In this document: piece by piece, positions 9,487 through 18,038 of the stretch
Numbering within the stretch: position 1 is the first letter of the stretch
Layout: each line of letters opens with the position of its first letter
From: Gammaproteobacteria bacterium
Lineage (GTDB): Bacteria > Pseudomonadota > Gammaproteobacteria > Pseudomonadales > Alcanivoracaceae
DNA length: 64,000 nt
NCBI GenBank assembly: GCA_018067045.1
Contig: JAGPVL010000004.1
Span: 1-64,000 of the forward strand
Reading direction: 5' to 3'
The notes under the pieces: model-generated
What the model was told of the DNA's origin: nothing
Seen by the model: the letters and a program-made list of their open reading frames with translations, nothing else
The model's database searches: none
Translations under genes and position numbers: made by a program

Positions 9487-9573
9487 TGTCGAAGTCTTTT
9501 ATCTGTTGCTTGAGGCGCCTAAAGTTCTGTTGTGGGCGTATTGATAATAATAATTTAATCGTCGGGAAAGCAT

Positions 9574-10926
9574 ATGCGTAACGTCAAAGTTGTCGTGATC
9601 TTATTGGTGGCTGCGGCCGGCCTTGGTTGGTGGTGGCAGTGCAGTAGTGACTCTGCGGATACCGCTGCTCGGGTGGATGGTGTCGTATTTCCAGCTGCAT
9701 CGGTCGAGGTGTTTGTGCGCGTCGCGCAACAGCAAGACTCCGATGTGTCACGTAAACAAGTGCTCGACGGACTAATCGAAAACCATTTGTTTGCCCAAGT
9801 AGAGCATGATGATGAGCATCAAGACGGTGGGTCAGGCCTCGTAACGTATAGCGAAGAAACACAACAGCAGAACGAACTGTTTCGTATTGTCCGGCAGGTG
9901 TTTTCCCATGAGGTCGAGCAAGCTCTTCAGGCCGAGGGTGTTACCTCTCCCGCGGATTTGTTTGTCACAGAGTTGGTTACTGACGAAGAGACCTTGTTGC
10001 CTTTGTTAGAGGTCAAGCCCGGCCCTTATCCGGTGATGGATGCCGATCAGGAGCAGGCTGCGCGTTTGCTTGTGCTGGCACGTTATCGTTTGCTCGATGA
10101 CAGTGAGAAAGATATGACACTGGCCGACCTGTATCAGCAGCAAAATATCCAGTTAAAAGTTCAGATGCATCAAATGAATACAGATTTTATGCGTGAAGCG
10201 GCCATGCAATATGTCTCAACACAGTTTGTATTGGATTGGTTTGCGCATCACAGCGGTCTGACAGAAAACGAAGTGCTGGCGGTAAAGCGCATGATTAGCG
10301 AGCGTCAGGTGAAGGAAGAAATGCTGCATGGCTTGGGTTTGATGCATGATATTCATGATGACAATCCGCAGTTACGGGAGCTCGCTAACGCAGTCACTGC
10401 GGCGGAAGTCTCGGCGTATTACGATGCGCATAAAGAGCAGTTCCAGCGTGTTGAAAAAGTGCGTGCTCGGCATATTCGGTTAGACAGCCAAGAAGAGGCG
10501 GATGCGCTGTTTCGTGAATTGCGAAATGGTTTGGCATTTGATCAAGCTGTGCAGCGGTTTCAGGGCGCGGCAGGCTCAAATTCTGAGAAAGTCTTCGAGC
10601 AAGCCGGTGATCTAGGTTGGATTGATCGTGATGATCGCAATACGCACTGGTTGAGAAGTTTGGCATTTGTGCAGCCGTTGAAGAAGGCGTCGGCGCCGTT
10701 TCGTAGCCCCGGCCTTTCTGATCAGGTGTACTGGGAAATTATTTTTCTTGATGAGAAATTGATGGGCTATCAGCCGGTGGAGAGTGAAGGTGTTCGCTAC
10801 GAGGCATCTAAGTCCATTGCTCAGGAAAAGATGCAGCAGCAGTTTGCGTCGTTACGGGATTCATTATGGCAGCAGGCACAGGTTAGCTATAACGAAAAAT
10901 GGTTGAATGCTTCCGATGGCCAGTAA
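9574..10926 (+). CDS. Membrane-anchored parvulin-type peptidyl-prolyl isomerase
   Basis: A 450-residue protein with an N-terminal hydrophobic segment (residues 4-22) that is either a signal anchor or an uncleaved signal peptide, followed by a SurA/PpiD-like helical N-domain. The parvulin (PpiC) domain is around residues 285-390, recognised by KVRARHIRLDSQEEADALF, the GLAFDQAVQRF helix and GDLGWIDRDD. It should catalyse proline isomerisation or act as a chaperone on exported proteins in the periplasm. The extra, acidic, His-rich insertion near residue 70 (DDEHQDGG) is unusual. It overlaps the next gene by 11-20 nt, showing translational coupling. The nearby secreted protein at 8309 is a possible client, but a terminator lies between them. 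Confidence 0.72.
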   Translation: MRNVKVVVILLVAAAGLGWWWQCSSDSADTAARVDGVVFPAASVEVFVRVAQQQDSDVSRKQVLDGLIENHLFAQVEHDDEHQDGGSGLVTYSEETQQQNELFRIVRQVFSHEVEQALQAEGVTSPADLFVTELVTDEETLLPLLEVKPGPYPVMDADQEQAARLLVLARYRLLDDSEKDMTLADLYQQQNIQLKVQMHQMNTDFMREAAMQYVSTQFVLDWFAHHSGLTENEVLAVKRMISERQVKEEMLHGLGLMHDIHDDNPQLRELANAVTAAEVSAYYDAHKEQFQRVEKVRARHIRLDSQEEADALFRELRNGLAFDQAVQRFQGAAGSNSEKVFEQAGDLGWIDRDDRNTHWLRSLAFVQPLKKASAPFRSPGLSDQVYWEIIFLDEKLMGYQPVESEGVRYEASKSIAQEKMQQQFASLRDSLWQQAQVSYNEKWLNASDGQ

Positions 10927-11569
10927 ACGTAGTTTGTATCTTGTTGCTACGTTATTGGCAGTCATCGCGGCGCTGATTGCTGCCTTCGTATGGCTGTCGA
11001 CCAACGAGCACGATGTGATGCATGACGCCGACACGGCGTCGGTAGAAGAAAACGTGCCGCACGGCGCGAAAACTGGCGTAGTGGTAGAGCATTCTTCGGC
11101 AAATAACGTTGGCAATATGGATGAGGATGTCTTCGACGTGCCGCCGATAGAGATGGACAAGGGCGATCTCGAAAATCATGAGTGGCGGCCGAGTGAGAAG
11201 GCGGTGAACTCATTAAAGGACGCCATGCGCTATGGCGACCCACGCACACCACCGTTGGCGGAGTCGACGCCACGGGAGCTACCGAGTGAACAAGAGCTGG
11301 CAGATCCTCAACTTTATTTAGAGTATGAAGCGCGCCAGAAAGAGCAGGTGTATCGGTCCTTTATGAAAGCCTCGGCGGTTAAAATTACCGAGCTTGAAGC
11401 AGCGATCGCGACGGCGGAACGAGACGGTGGCGTGAGTGAAGATCAGCTTGATGAAGGCCGTCGTAAGCTTGAAGCGTTGAAGCGTAGTCGAGATGAGGTG
11501 TTGGCGGAACATCCGGATGCGGTCGAGGACTCCGTTACTGCGCCAGAGGAAGATGACAGCGAGTTATAG
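10907..11569 (+). CDS. Membrane-anchored coiled-coil protein of unknown function
   Basis: A 220-residue protein with one N-terminal membrane segment (residues 9-30) and then a hydrophilic, acidic body. The C-terminal half (about 140-200) is heptad-like and predicted coiled coil, including KITELEAAIATAERDGG and DEGRRKLEALKRSRDEVL. I do not recognise the family. It begins inside the 3' end of the parvulin gene; starts at 10907 and 10916 are both in frame. The topology predicts a periplasmic C-terminal part. Coupling to a parvulin suggests a role with exported proteins, but that is only context. Confidence 0.7.
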   Translation: MLPMASKRSLYLVATLLAVIAALIAAFVWLSTNEHDVMHDADTASVEENVPHGAKTGVVVEHSSANNVGNMDEDVFDVPPIEMDKGDLENHEWRPSEKAVNSLKDAMRYGDPRTPPLAESTPRELPSEQELADPQLYLEYEARQKEQVYRSFMKASAVKITELEAAIATAERDGGVSEDQLDEGRRKLEALKRSRDEVLAEHPDAVEDSVTAPEEDDSEL

Positions 11570-11594
11570 TTTCGCCATGATTTAGTTAAGGTTT

Positions 11595-11625
11595 ACTCAT
11601 GTGGCGATTTCGTCGCCACATGAGT
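11595..11625. terminator. Perfect 13-bp stem-loop
   Basis: ACTCATGTGGCGA and TCGCCACATGAGT pair perfectly around a TTTCG loop, 26 bp after the coiled-coil gene. No real T-run follows, so it may be a weak terminator, an mRNA 3'-end stabiliser, or a protein-binding palindrome. Confidence 0.45.
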
Positions 11626-11751
11626 GTTATTGCACGGCCTTTGACACGCCCCGAATCAGTCCCCCCGTTTATAAGATTCCTGAAATAGCTACCCCATAGC
11701 ATAAGCGATAGAATGCGCGCCTGAATGCCGTTATTGCGACAAGAGGCTTGG

Positions 11752-11991
11752 ATGGTGAAGGCGCGTATTTTTTTAAAATTGATGGTAGCGCTGGCCTTAC
11801 TACTAAGCGCTTCGCCGATTGCGTGGCAGGTGACGTTGTTGCGGGGCTTGTTGCCGTGGGGGCTGTTTAGCATTGCCGATTGGCTGGTCAGGGCGATGAC
11901 GTTTGGCAATGTGGCCACTCTGATGAATAACCTGCGTGATGGGGATTGCTTAAAAGGCTTTCTAGTTGGCCTTGATAGGGGCCAACCGTAA
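11752..11991 (+). CDS. Small hydrophobic membrane protein
   Basis: About 79 residues from the ATG at 11752, which has AAGAGG placed 6 nt upstream; an in-frame ATG at 11725 lacks such a site. Residues from FLKLMVALALLL on form one membrane helix, and the middle part LLRGLLPWGLFSIADWLV is likely a second or amphipathic segment. Its stop codon is immediately followed by the ATG of the TonB-like gene with zero spacing, so the two are almost certainly translated from one message. I recognise no family. Confidence 0.55.
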   Translation: MVKARIFLKLMVALALLLSASPIAWQVTLLRGLLPWGLFSIADWLVRAMTFGNVATLMNNLRDGDCLKGFLVGLDRGQP

Positions 11992-12735
11992 ATGTCTTAC
12001 TCCTCCGTGGATAAGCAGACCCGTCGGCGTTTGCTGTTGTGTTTTATTCTCGCGTTGGGTCTACATATTGTTATTGCGCTATGCATAACGGCACTGATGC
12101 CTCAGAAGCCAACGCTTGGTGCGGCAGATAACGTTGTGCACATTAAGATGGTTGCCTCCGCGTCTTCTCCCGCGTCTGCAGGTGAACGGGCTGAACAACT
12201 TCTTGAGGAAAAAGCGCAAGACGTTGTGCAGCGCAACCGTTTGCCATCTGTTGCCGCACCTGTCGCACTAGCGGAACAGCGGCAACCCAGCGCCGATGAT
12301 GGTGCGTTGCGTAGCAGCCGTATGGATCAGCAGAGAGATGGGCCTATAGAGGCAGGCCCTACTAAAGCCGATGACGTAGAAGATGATGGACAGTCCGGCG
12401 GGCCGGTCAGCGAGGTTGCTGATGCGGCCACAGCGGTGCTGGCGGCGGATAAGGCAAGCTGGCATCAACGGGTGCGTCTTTATTTGGAAAGTCAGAAGCG
12501 TTTTCCTCGACGTGCGCTAGTGCGTCAGCAGGAAGGGGTCGTTACGATTCAGATAGTCGTTGATCGTCAAGGTAATGTTATTCGTCGTACGCTGGTGAAA
12601 AGTTCAGGTCATGATGTGCTCGATCGCGCGGCGGTTGATTTATTTGCCATTGCTTCGCCGCTGCCGGCGCCGCCTGCAGAGTTGCCGAGTAGCGCTTTGT
12701 TGATGGACATACCGATAGAATACACCCTGCGTTAA
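11992..12735 (+). CDS. TonB-like energy transducer
   Basis: A 247-residue protein with an N-terminal cytoplasmic stub, a membrane helix (about 12-35, including the conserved His in LGLHIVIAL) and a TonB C-terminal domain (about 160-247). The C-terminal domain is marked by VRLYLESQKRFPRRALVRQQEG, VTIQIVVDRQGNV and SSGHDVLDRAAVDLF. TonB proteins link the proton motive force to outer-membrane receptors. The periplasmic linker is unusual: it is Ala/Glu/Asp-rich without the Pro-Lys/Pro-Glu repeats of classical TonB, and no exbB or exbD lies nearby. Start ATG abuts the stop of the small gene upstream. Confidence 0.75.
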   Translation: MSYSSVDKQTRRRLLLCFILALGLHIVIALCITALMPQKPTLGAADNVVHIKMVASASSPASAGERAEQLLEEKAQDVVQRNRLPSVAAPVALAEQRQPSADDGALRSSRMDQQRDGPIEAGPTKADDVEDDGQSGGPVSEVADAATAVLAADKASWHQRVRLYLESQKRFPRRALVRQQEGVVTIQIVVDRQGNVIRRTLVKSSGHDVLDRAAVDLFAIASPLPAPPAELPSSALLMDIPIEYTLR

Positions 12736-12828
12736 GTGCGGCGTTATACACTGATTTTGGTGCAGATGGCGGCGCCAGTACTTTAGTGAAAGGAACCCTC
12801 GTTAAATAACGAGGGAGCGGAGATTCGA

Positions 12829-13170
12829 ATGAGTGAAGAGGCGTTAGCAACGCTTTCGGATATTGCCACGGAAGTGCATGCGCGGGTGCAACAGCATTTT
12901 AGTGACATTAATCCTGTGGTCAGTGTTCGCCGTAATATGCGTACCAGTGGTATCCCGGCAGACGCGATGACCATTGATTGTTTGCGGACGGGTAAGCGAA
13001 TCATTTTGGTGTTGCATGACCAGATGCCAGGTGTGGTGAGCTTTCAGTTCGCGATGGTAGAAGGTGAGGCGGGTGACGCGTTTGAGCGCATGCCATTAGC
13101 CGAGCTAACGGCGGATCTTCTCTATCAATGGATTACGGAATACTTTCAGTCGGCTGCGATTAAAAATTAA
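12829..13170 (+). CDS. Conserved-looking hypothetical protein
   Basis: A 113-residue soluble protein without a signal peptide or membrane segment. I do not recognise it. Composition is mixed alpha/beta, with a central beta-rich stretch (RIILVLHDQMPGVVSFQF). The ATG follows GGGAGCGGAG, and the 5' untranslated region contains a perfect 9-bp hairpin (CCCTCGTTA/TAACGAGGG, 12796-12815) whose second arm runs into the ribosome-binding site. Convergent with selD, with 140 bp between them. Confidence 0.6.
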   Translation: MSEEALATLSDIATEVHARVQQHFSDINPVVSVRRNMRTSGIPADAMTIDCLRTGKRIILVLHDQMPGVVSFQFAMVEGEAGDAFERMPLAELTADLLYQWITEYFQSAAIKN

Positions 13171-13310
13171 TGCCTGGGTTAGCCCTGGCCTGTTCGATGC
13201 TGAAACCGTTCTTTCTGAAGGCGTTTCGTTTCACCTGCTTCTATGAGGCGGGTGATCCTCACTATTCTGCACCTGCGCCGTTCTACCTCTCCTGATGACT
13301 TGTCGCTTGC

Positions 13311-15524
13311 TCAGCGGATACGGACGCGCAAATTGCTGTCTTCGCCAATGGTGCCGATTGCCCAGACGCTTTGTCCTTTTTCAGTCATTGCCTTAATACA
13401 GGCGTCTACGTTCTTTTTCGGCACAGCACCGATTAATCCTCCGGATGTTTGCGGGTCGGTCAGAATGGCGAGCATAGGATGCTTGAGTAAGGCAGGTGAG
13501 ATCTGGCAGCGTGTAAGCGCCGCGTCGTTCGAACTTTTTAACGTGCTAAAGATACCGCGATGATATAACGACATTGCACCGGGTAGAACGGGCACTGCAT
13601 TGGCATCGAGTGACGCAGTTACGTGGCTGGCGTCGCATATTTCCAGCAGGTGACCGAGTAAGCCAAAGCCGGTGACATCGGTCACGGCTTTCGCGCCATT
13701 GTGATAAAAAACGGTTGCGGCGGTTGCGTTGCTAATGAGTAGCTGTTCAAACAAAGCGTCGACGTAGCGGCCCGCTTGCACGGTTTGCATCAGTGCGGCG
13801 AGCAGAATACCACTGCCGAGCGGTTTGCTCAGTAGTAGTGTGTCGCCGACTTTGGCGCCGCCTTTGCCCAGCAATTGATTTTCCGTTGCGCTACCGTTGA
13901 TGGTAAATCCTGCCGCCATTTGCGGTCCTTCAATGGTGTGTCCGCCAAGCAACGCGCAATCAGCACGATTTAATTCTTCTACGGCACCACGCATCAGGCG
14001 CTCGAGATCTCGACCTTGAAGCCGTTGATGATTGATCGGTAAGCACACGCTGGCGAGCGCCGAATGAGGCTGGGCATTGCGTGCATGCACATCGCTGAGG
14101 CTATGCAGTGCGGCAATGCGGCCAAACAAATACGGATCGGAAACAAAAGCAGGAAAATAATCTTGGCTTTGGACTAGCAAGCGGCCAGGTTGCCAATTAA
14201 TGACGCTCGCGTCTTCGCGTTGCGCGAGCCCGGCAATAATATTGCTATGGGTGATCGGCGCTAAGCCAGTAAGCGCTTTGCGTAACGCAGCGTCACCTAC
14301 TTTGGCGCCGCAACCCGCGCAACGTACTTCCTCGTTCTGGTGAGTTATCGCGGGTGCAGGGCGCGCTGGTAACGTATTGAGTTTGTCGATAAAGCCGCGG
14401 TCTATTCGATCTTTGAGTTGCCAAAGACGGGGGCCGGACATGACTAGTCCACGGCGTACCGCGATCGCGTTCTGTTCGCCCAAGGAGAGCAGCGATAAGA
14501 AATGCTTCTGCGGCGCGTATTGTTTTAACGCATCCCCTTGAATGCTGGCGAGAAGATTATGGGCGAGGACCTTGGCTTGCCTGACGGCATAAACGCCGGC
14601 GCGTGGGGCGGGATTATCGGCTTGCCATGCGCAGTCTCCGGCCGCAAACACATTGGTTGTGGATAAACTTTTTAGGGTTCGGTCTACTTGGACAAAGCCT
14701 TCGTCAGTGGTTAGCAGTGGCGATTGCGCTAGCCAGCGGGGGGCGTTCACGCCGGTACACCAAAACACAGCGTCGTGACCAATGTTGCCATTCTGGGTGA
14801 CGACGTGATCGTTTGTGACTTCGGTAATGGTGACATTGCGCTGCACGTCGATGTTGTAACGGGCCATGGCATCAGCCATTTTTTGCTGTGCTTTGACCGG
14901 CATGCCAGATAAAAAGTCGTTGCCGACCAGTGTTAGCTTGGCCGTTAAGTGACGACGCTGAAGAGCGTGAGCCATGGCAAGAATAAGTTCGCAGCCGCCC
15001 GCACCACTACCCACTACGCTAATCGCGTATCCCCTTTGGGTTGGCGCGTCTTGCGATTGGGCGCTAGCTAACGTATCGACAAAGGCTTTCCAGCGCGGAT
15101 AAAAAGAAGAAACGGGTTTAACGGCAATGGCGAATTCGTCAGCCCCTGGCACCGAACTAACGGCGGGAGTACCGCCGACGTTAAGGCTGAGCCAATCGTA
15201 ATCGACGCTGCTACCGTCCGCGAGGGTGAGTCGGTTAATGCGTGTGTCTATGGCGCGCACTTCTTGCTGTATCAATCGTACGCCTGCCCATTGGCATAGC
15301 TGCGGTAAGTCGATGTGAGCGTCTTCAAAGGCGTAATGGCCGGCAATGAGGCCTGGCAGCATGCCGGAGTAAGCTGCTAACGGTTGCGGCGATATCAGCG
15401 TAATGCGTGTATTGAGAGGCTGTGAGGTGCGACCCATCTTGAGCGTTAGCATGCGCAGTGCGAGCGCGTGAGCATGTCCGCCACCGGCAAGCACTAAGTC
15501 ATATTGAGCGGGCGCTGATTTCAT
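13311..15524 (-). CDS. selD: Fusion of NADH-dehydrogenase-like flavoprotein and selenide, water dikinase
   Basis: The protein makes selenophosphate from selenide and ATP. Numbering is from the ATG at 15524 (737 residues), chosen because GAGG lies 6 nt upstream and the FAD motif DLVLAGGGHAH begins right after it; an ATG at 15569 has no such site. Residues 1-380 are a pyridine-nucleotide-disulfide-type domain with the FAD site, a second Rossmann motif SVVGSGAGGCE and the NVFAAGDCAW motif. Residues about 395-737 are SelD, with CAGCGAKVG supplying the active-site Cys405 and Lys408, and GDTLLLSKPLGSG. The Cys form means no selenocysteine is needed. The fusion could supply reduced selenium directly to the kinase domain (inference). 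Last gene of the selenium cluster. Confidence 0.93.
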   Translation of the reverse strand: MKSAPAQYDLVLAGGGHAHALALRMLTLKMGRTSQPLNTRITLISPQPLAAYSGMLPGLIAGHYAFEDAHIDLPQLCQWAGVRLIQQEVRAIDTRINRLTLADGSSVDYDWLSLNVGGTPAVSSVPGADEFAIAVKPVSSFYPRWKAFVDTLASAQSQDAPTQRGYAISVVGSGAGGCELILAMAHALQRRHLTAKLTLVGNDFLSGMPVKAQQKMADAMARYNIDVQRNVTITEVTNDHVVTQNGNIGHDAVFWCTGVNAPRWLAQSPLLTTDEGFVQVDRTLKSLSTTNVFAAGDCAWQADNPAPRAGVYAVRQAKVLAHNLLASIQGDALKQYAPQKHFLSLLSLGEQNAIAVRRGLVMSGPRLWQLKDRIDRGFIDKLNTLPARPAPAITHQNEEVRCAGCGAKVGDAALRKALTGLAPITHSNIIAGLAQREDASVINWQPGRLLVQSQDYFPAFVSDPYLFGRIAALHSLSDVHARNAQPHSALASVCLPINHQRLQGRDLERLMRGAVEELNRADCALLGGHTIEGPQMAAGFTINGSATENQLLGKGGAKVGDTLLLSKPLGSGILLAALMQTVQAGRYVDALFEQLLISNATAATVFYHNGAKAVTDVTGFGLLGHLLEICDASHVTASLDANAVPVLPGAMSLYHRGIFSTLKSSNDAALTRCQISPALLKHPMLAILTDPQTSGGLIGAVPKKNVDACIKAMTEKGQSVWAIGTIGEDSNLRVRIR

Positions 15525-15686
15525 CGGTGACCTCGTGGACGCAAATCGTTGCGGCGATATTTTCGACAATAGCCGCAGCGACTGCCAAATACATTTTATT
15601 CAACACATCGGGTAGGACGTCAACGACGTCCGGTGTTGTATGGCCACAGTGTAGAGGGTTTTGTCTGTACGGGGGCAAAATGCGCG

Positions 15687-16547
15687 TTATCCAACATAAA
15701 TAGTGCCACGCAAATACAGGCTGGCCGCGCCGCGAATCTCGACGCGATCTTGTCGGACGGTGCAGTGCAGCTGTCCGCCGCGCGCTGATATTTGTTCGGC
15801 GCTAAGAATGTCCTTGCCAAGCCGTTGTTGCCAATAGGGTGCGAGGCTGCAATGTGCAGATCCGGTCACAGGGTCTTCGTTAATGCCTTGTTTGGGCGCG
15901 AAGAAACGCGAGACAAAATCGCAGTGATCGCCACGCGCGGTGACGCAAATGGCAAAGCGATCAATGGCGCTTAGCGCGGTAAAATCTGGCGTGAGGGCGC
16001 GCACCTGCGATTCGTTTTCGAGAACTACGATAAGATCGCGGGCCGCAACGATGGCTTCTGCTTCAGTGATGCCCAGTGCGTCGAATAGCTGACGATAAAA
16101 ATTATTGTGGTCTTCGACGACGCAGGGAGGTCGTGCGGGAAAATCCAGTGTTAGCAGCCGTTGCTGATTGGCTTGAGCGGGGTTTTCGCTGAGCGGTGCT
16201 TCTCGGAGTTGAGTAACGCTGAGTAATCCGCTTTGGCTGTGAAAGAGTACCGTGTCGTTTGTGGTATTTTTTTTGTTGCGGAATTCAGGCTCGTTAAAGA
16301 TTACCCATGCGCAGGCAAGTGTCGCGTGTCCGCACAGATCAACCTCCACCGTGGGTGTAAACCAACGCAGAGAATAACTGCCGTCTTGGCGTGGACAAAA
16401 AAAGGCGGTTTCGGATAAGTTGTTTTCTGCCGCAATACTTAATAGCAGTGCATCGTCTGGCCAACTCGACAATGCCACAACGGCTGCGGGATTGCCGGAA
16501 AAAACACGGCTGGTGAACGCATCGACTTGATAGATGGGAAGTTGCAT
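15687..16547 (-). CDS. PhzF-family isomerase-like protein
   Basis: A 286-residue member of the PhzF/diaminopimelate-epimerase fold. Recognisable parts are the N-terminal QVDAFTSRVFSGNPAAVV, the proposed general acid/base glutamate E46 in NLSETAFF, DLCGHATLACAWV, and the second half-site EDPVTGSAHCSLAPYW. Family members isomerise or epimerise small metabolites, including the phenazine precursor in PhzF itself, but most have no known substrate. No other phenazine gene is present. It lies 9 nt after the permease stop and upstream of selD, inside the selenium cluster, so a role with a selenium compound is possible but unproven. Confidence 0.85.
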   Translation of the reverse strand: MQLPIYQVDAFTSRVFSGNPAAVVALSSWPDDALLLSIAAENNLSETAFFCPRQDGSYSLRWFTPTVEVDLCGHATLACAWVIFNEPEFRNKKNTTNDTVLFHSQSGLLSVTQLREAPLSENPAQANQQRLLTLDFPARPPCVVEDHNNFYRQLFDALGITEAEAIVAARDLIVVLENESQVRALTPDFTALSAIDRFAICVTARGDHCDFVSRFFAPKQGINEDPVTGSAHCSLAPYWQQRLGKDILSAEQISARGGQLHCTVRQDRVEIRGAASLYLRGTIYVG

Positions 16548-16556
16548 ATTCGCTCC

Positions 16557-18038
16557 CTAAGCGTGAAGACGTAACCGGTTGCGTAATGTTCGCGATAGCC
16601 CGTCGACAGAGAGGTTCAGTATTACTGAAACCGCAATCAGAAAGAATGCTCTGTCTAAGCGAAATTCAGCAAAGGCTGAGTCAATATAAAAGCCAATAGT
16701 GGGAATGCCAATTAGGCCGAGAATTGCTGTTTCGCGCATAATAATTTCCCAGCGATACAACAATAAGGCTAGGAAGTTGCCATATACGCGCGGCAACACC
16801 TCAAAGCTTAAACGGTTCAAACCGCGCGCGCTGTTGCTAGGGATTGGTAGTTGGTCGGCAATACGCGAAGTTAGGTGGCCGATAATAGCGCCGGTATGCA
16901 GCGCTAGTGCAAAAATCCCCGGTAACATCGACGGGCCTAATGCGAGCAAAAAAATAAACGCGAGCAAGAACTCGGGTGTGGTACGCATCATAATGACAAA
17001 TATATTGGCGCCACTGCGAACCAATTTCCCAGAAAAATGCCGAGAGAGTAGTGGCAAGATCATGATCGCGATCAAGCCTGTCATCAATAACGCGGCGCTA
17101 CCAAGCACTAAGGTGTTGACCAGTCCGGGGACCGCTTGTTGGCTAACAAGATCGAGCGCCCAGCGGCTAAAGGTTAAGTCGCCGCTATAACCACTGCGTA
17201 ATGGCGCAGGCATGATGTCGTGACTGAGGAATCGCCACAGACTGGCGCCGGTATTACTGCTCAGAGGCGGAGCATAGAGCAGCGCAGCGAGTAGGTAGAT
17301 GGGGATAAGCCGAGCGTGTAACCAGCCGCGCATGCTGATGATTAACAGAAAAAAGATATACAGAAGTGCGGCGCCAGCGCTGTAATCGCCTTGGCGAAAG
17401 GCTGTTTCCAAATGAAAGCCAAGTGTGGGTAAGCCAATGAAGCCGAGAATGGCAGAGGAGCGAATGCCGCACTCCAAACGATAAGCACCATAGACTTTAA
17501 ATTGCGCCCATACGAGTGGCAGTTTAGCGAAAAAAAATGTACTCAATGGGCCGCTATTTCGTGCCAAAGCTTGTGCTGGTTTACTATTACTCTCTTCTAA
17601 AAACTCACCAAATACTTTGGCAAAAATACCGCTGTAAGGAATGGCGATGGCGAGCACGCCGGTGAGTGTTGATAGGCCAGTAAGTTGTAGAAAGATTAGC
17701 CCCCAGAATAGCTCATGGATCGCACGAACTGTTGCGCTGGCCATGCGCACCGATCGGTAGTGCCAAAAGCATGCCAGCACAAAGCCAACGGCGGCGCCGA
17801 GTGCGACGCCCTGTACGGCAAAGCTTAGTGTGAAAAGGGTTGCCTGCAGGAGGTGGTCAGTGGCAAAAAAATCGGGTCGGATAAGGCCAGCCAGTATGCG
17901 ACCGAGTTCCGTGCCGGGAGAGCGTGTGGTGATGTCGATATCGGCGAGGAAAAATGCCAGCAGCGCAAAGCCTGCGAGTACTAAGCTAATGTGTCGATAG
18001 TGGCTGGCAGTGGTGTTGTGAGCCCGGGGATTGTTCAT
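16557..18038 (-). CDS. Fused two-domain ABC permease, PhnE type (candidate selenium oxyanion transporter)
   Basis: A 493-residue inner-membrane protein that is an internal duplication of a PhnE-like permease. Both halves carry the coupling-loop motif: SSAILGFIGLPTLGF in the first half and ETAILGLIGIPTIGF in the second, each after a YRxE segment. About twelve hydrophobic helices are visible. The fused form supplies both permease subunits of one transporter. It overlaps the ATPase gene by 4 nt (ATGA). PhnE-type systems take up phosphonate, phosphite or similar oxyanions; the position between selU and selD favours a selenium oxyanion here (inference). Confidence 0.87.
   Translation of the reverse strand: MNNPRAHNTTASHYRHISLVLAGFALLAFFLADIDITTRSPGTELGRILAGLIRPDFFATDHLLQATLFTLSFAVQGVALGAAVGFVLACFWHYRSVRMASATVRAIHELFWGLIFLQLTGLSTLTGVLAIAIPYSGIFAKVFGEFLEESNSKPAQALARNSGPLSTFFFAKLPLVWAQFKVYGAYRLECGIRSSAILGFIGLPTLGFHLETAFRQGDYSAGAALLYIFFLLIISMRGWLHARLIPIYLLAALLYAPPLSSNTGASLWRFLSHDIMPAPLRSGYSGDLTFSRWALDLVSQQAVPGLVNTLVLGSAALLMTGLIAIMILPLLSRHFSGKLVRSGANIFVIMMRTTPEFLLAFIFLLALGPSMLPGIFALALHTGAIIGHLTSRIADQLPIPSNSARGLNRLSFEVLPRVYGNFLALLLYRWEIIMRETAILGLIGIPTIGFYIDSAFAEFRLDRAFFLIAVSVILNLSVDGLSRTLRNRLRLHA

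Noticed and set aside
9396-9581. 61-codon ORF after the secreted zinc protein
   Set aside because: It spans the terminator hairpin and lacks protein-like character.
13311-15524. Selenocysteine in the SelD active site
   Set aside because: The active-site codon is a normal Cys codon (CAGCGAK context) and no in-frame TGA was needed to read the gene.
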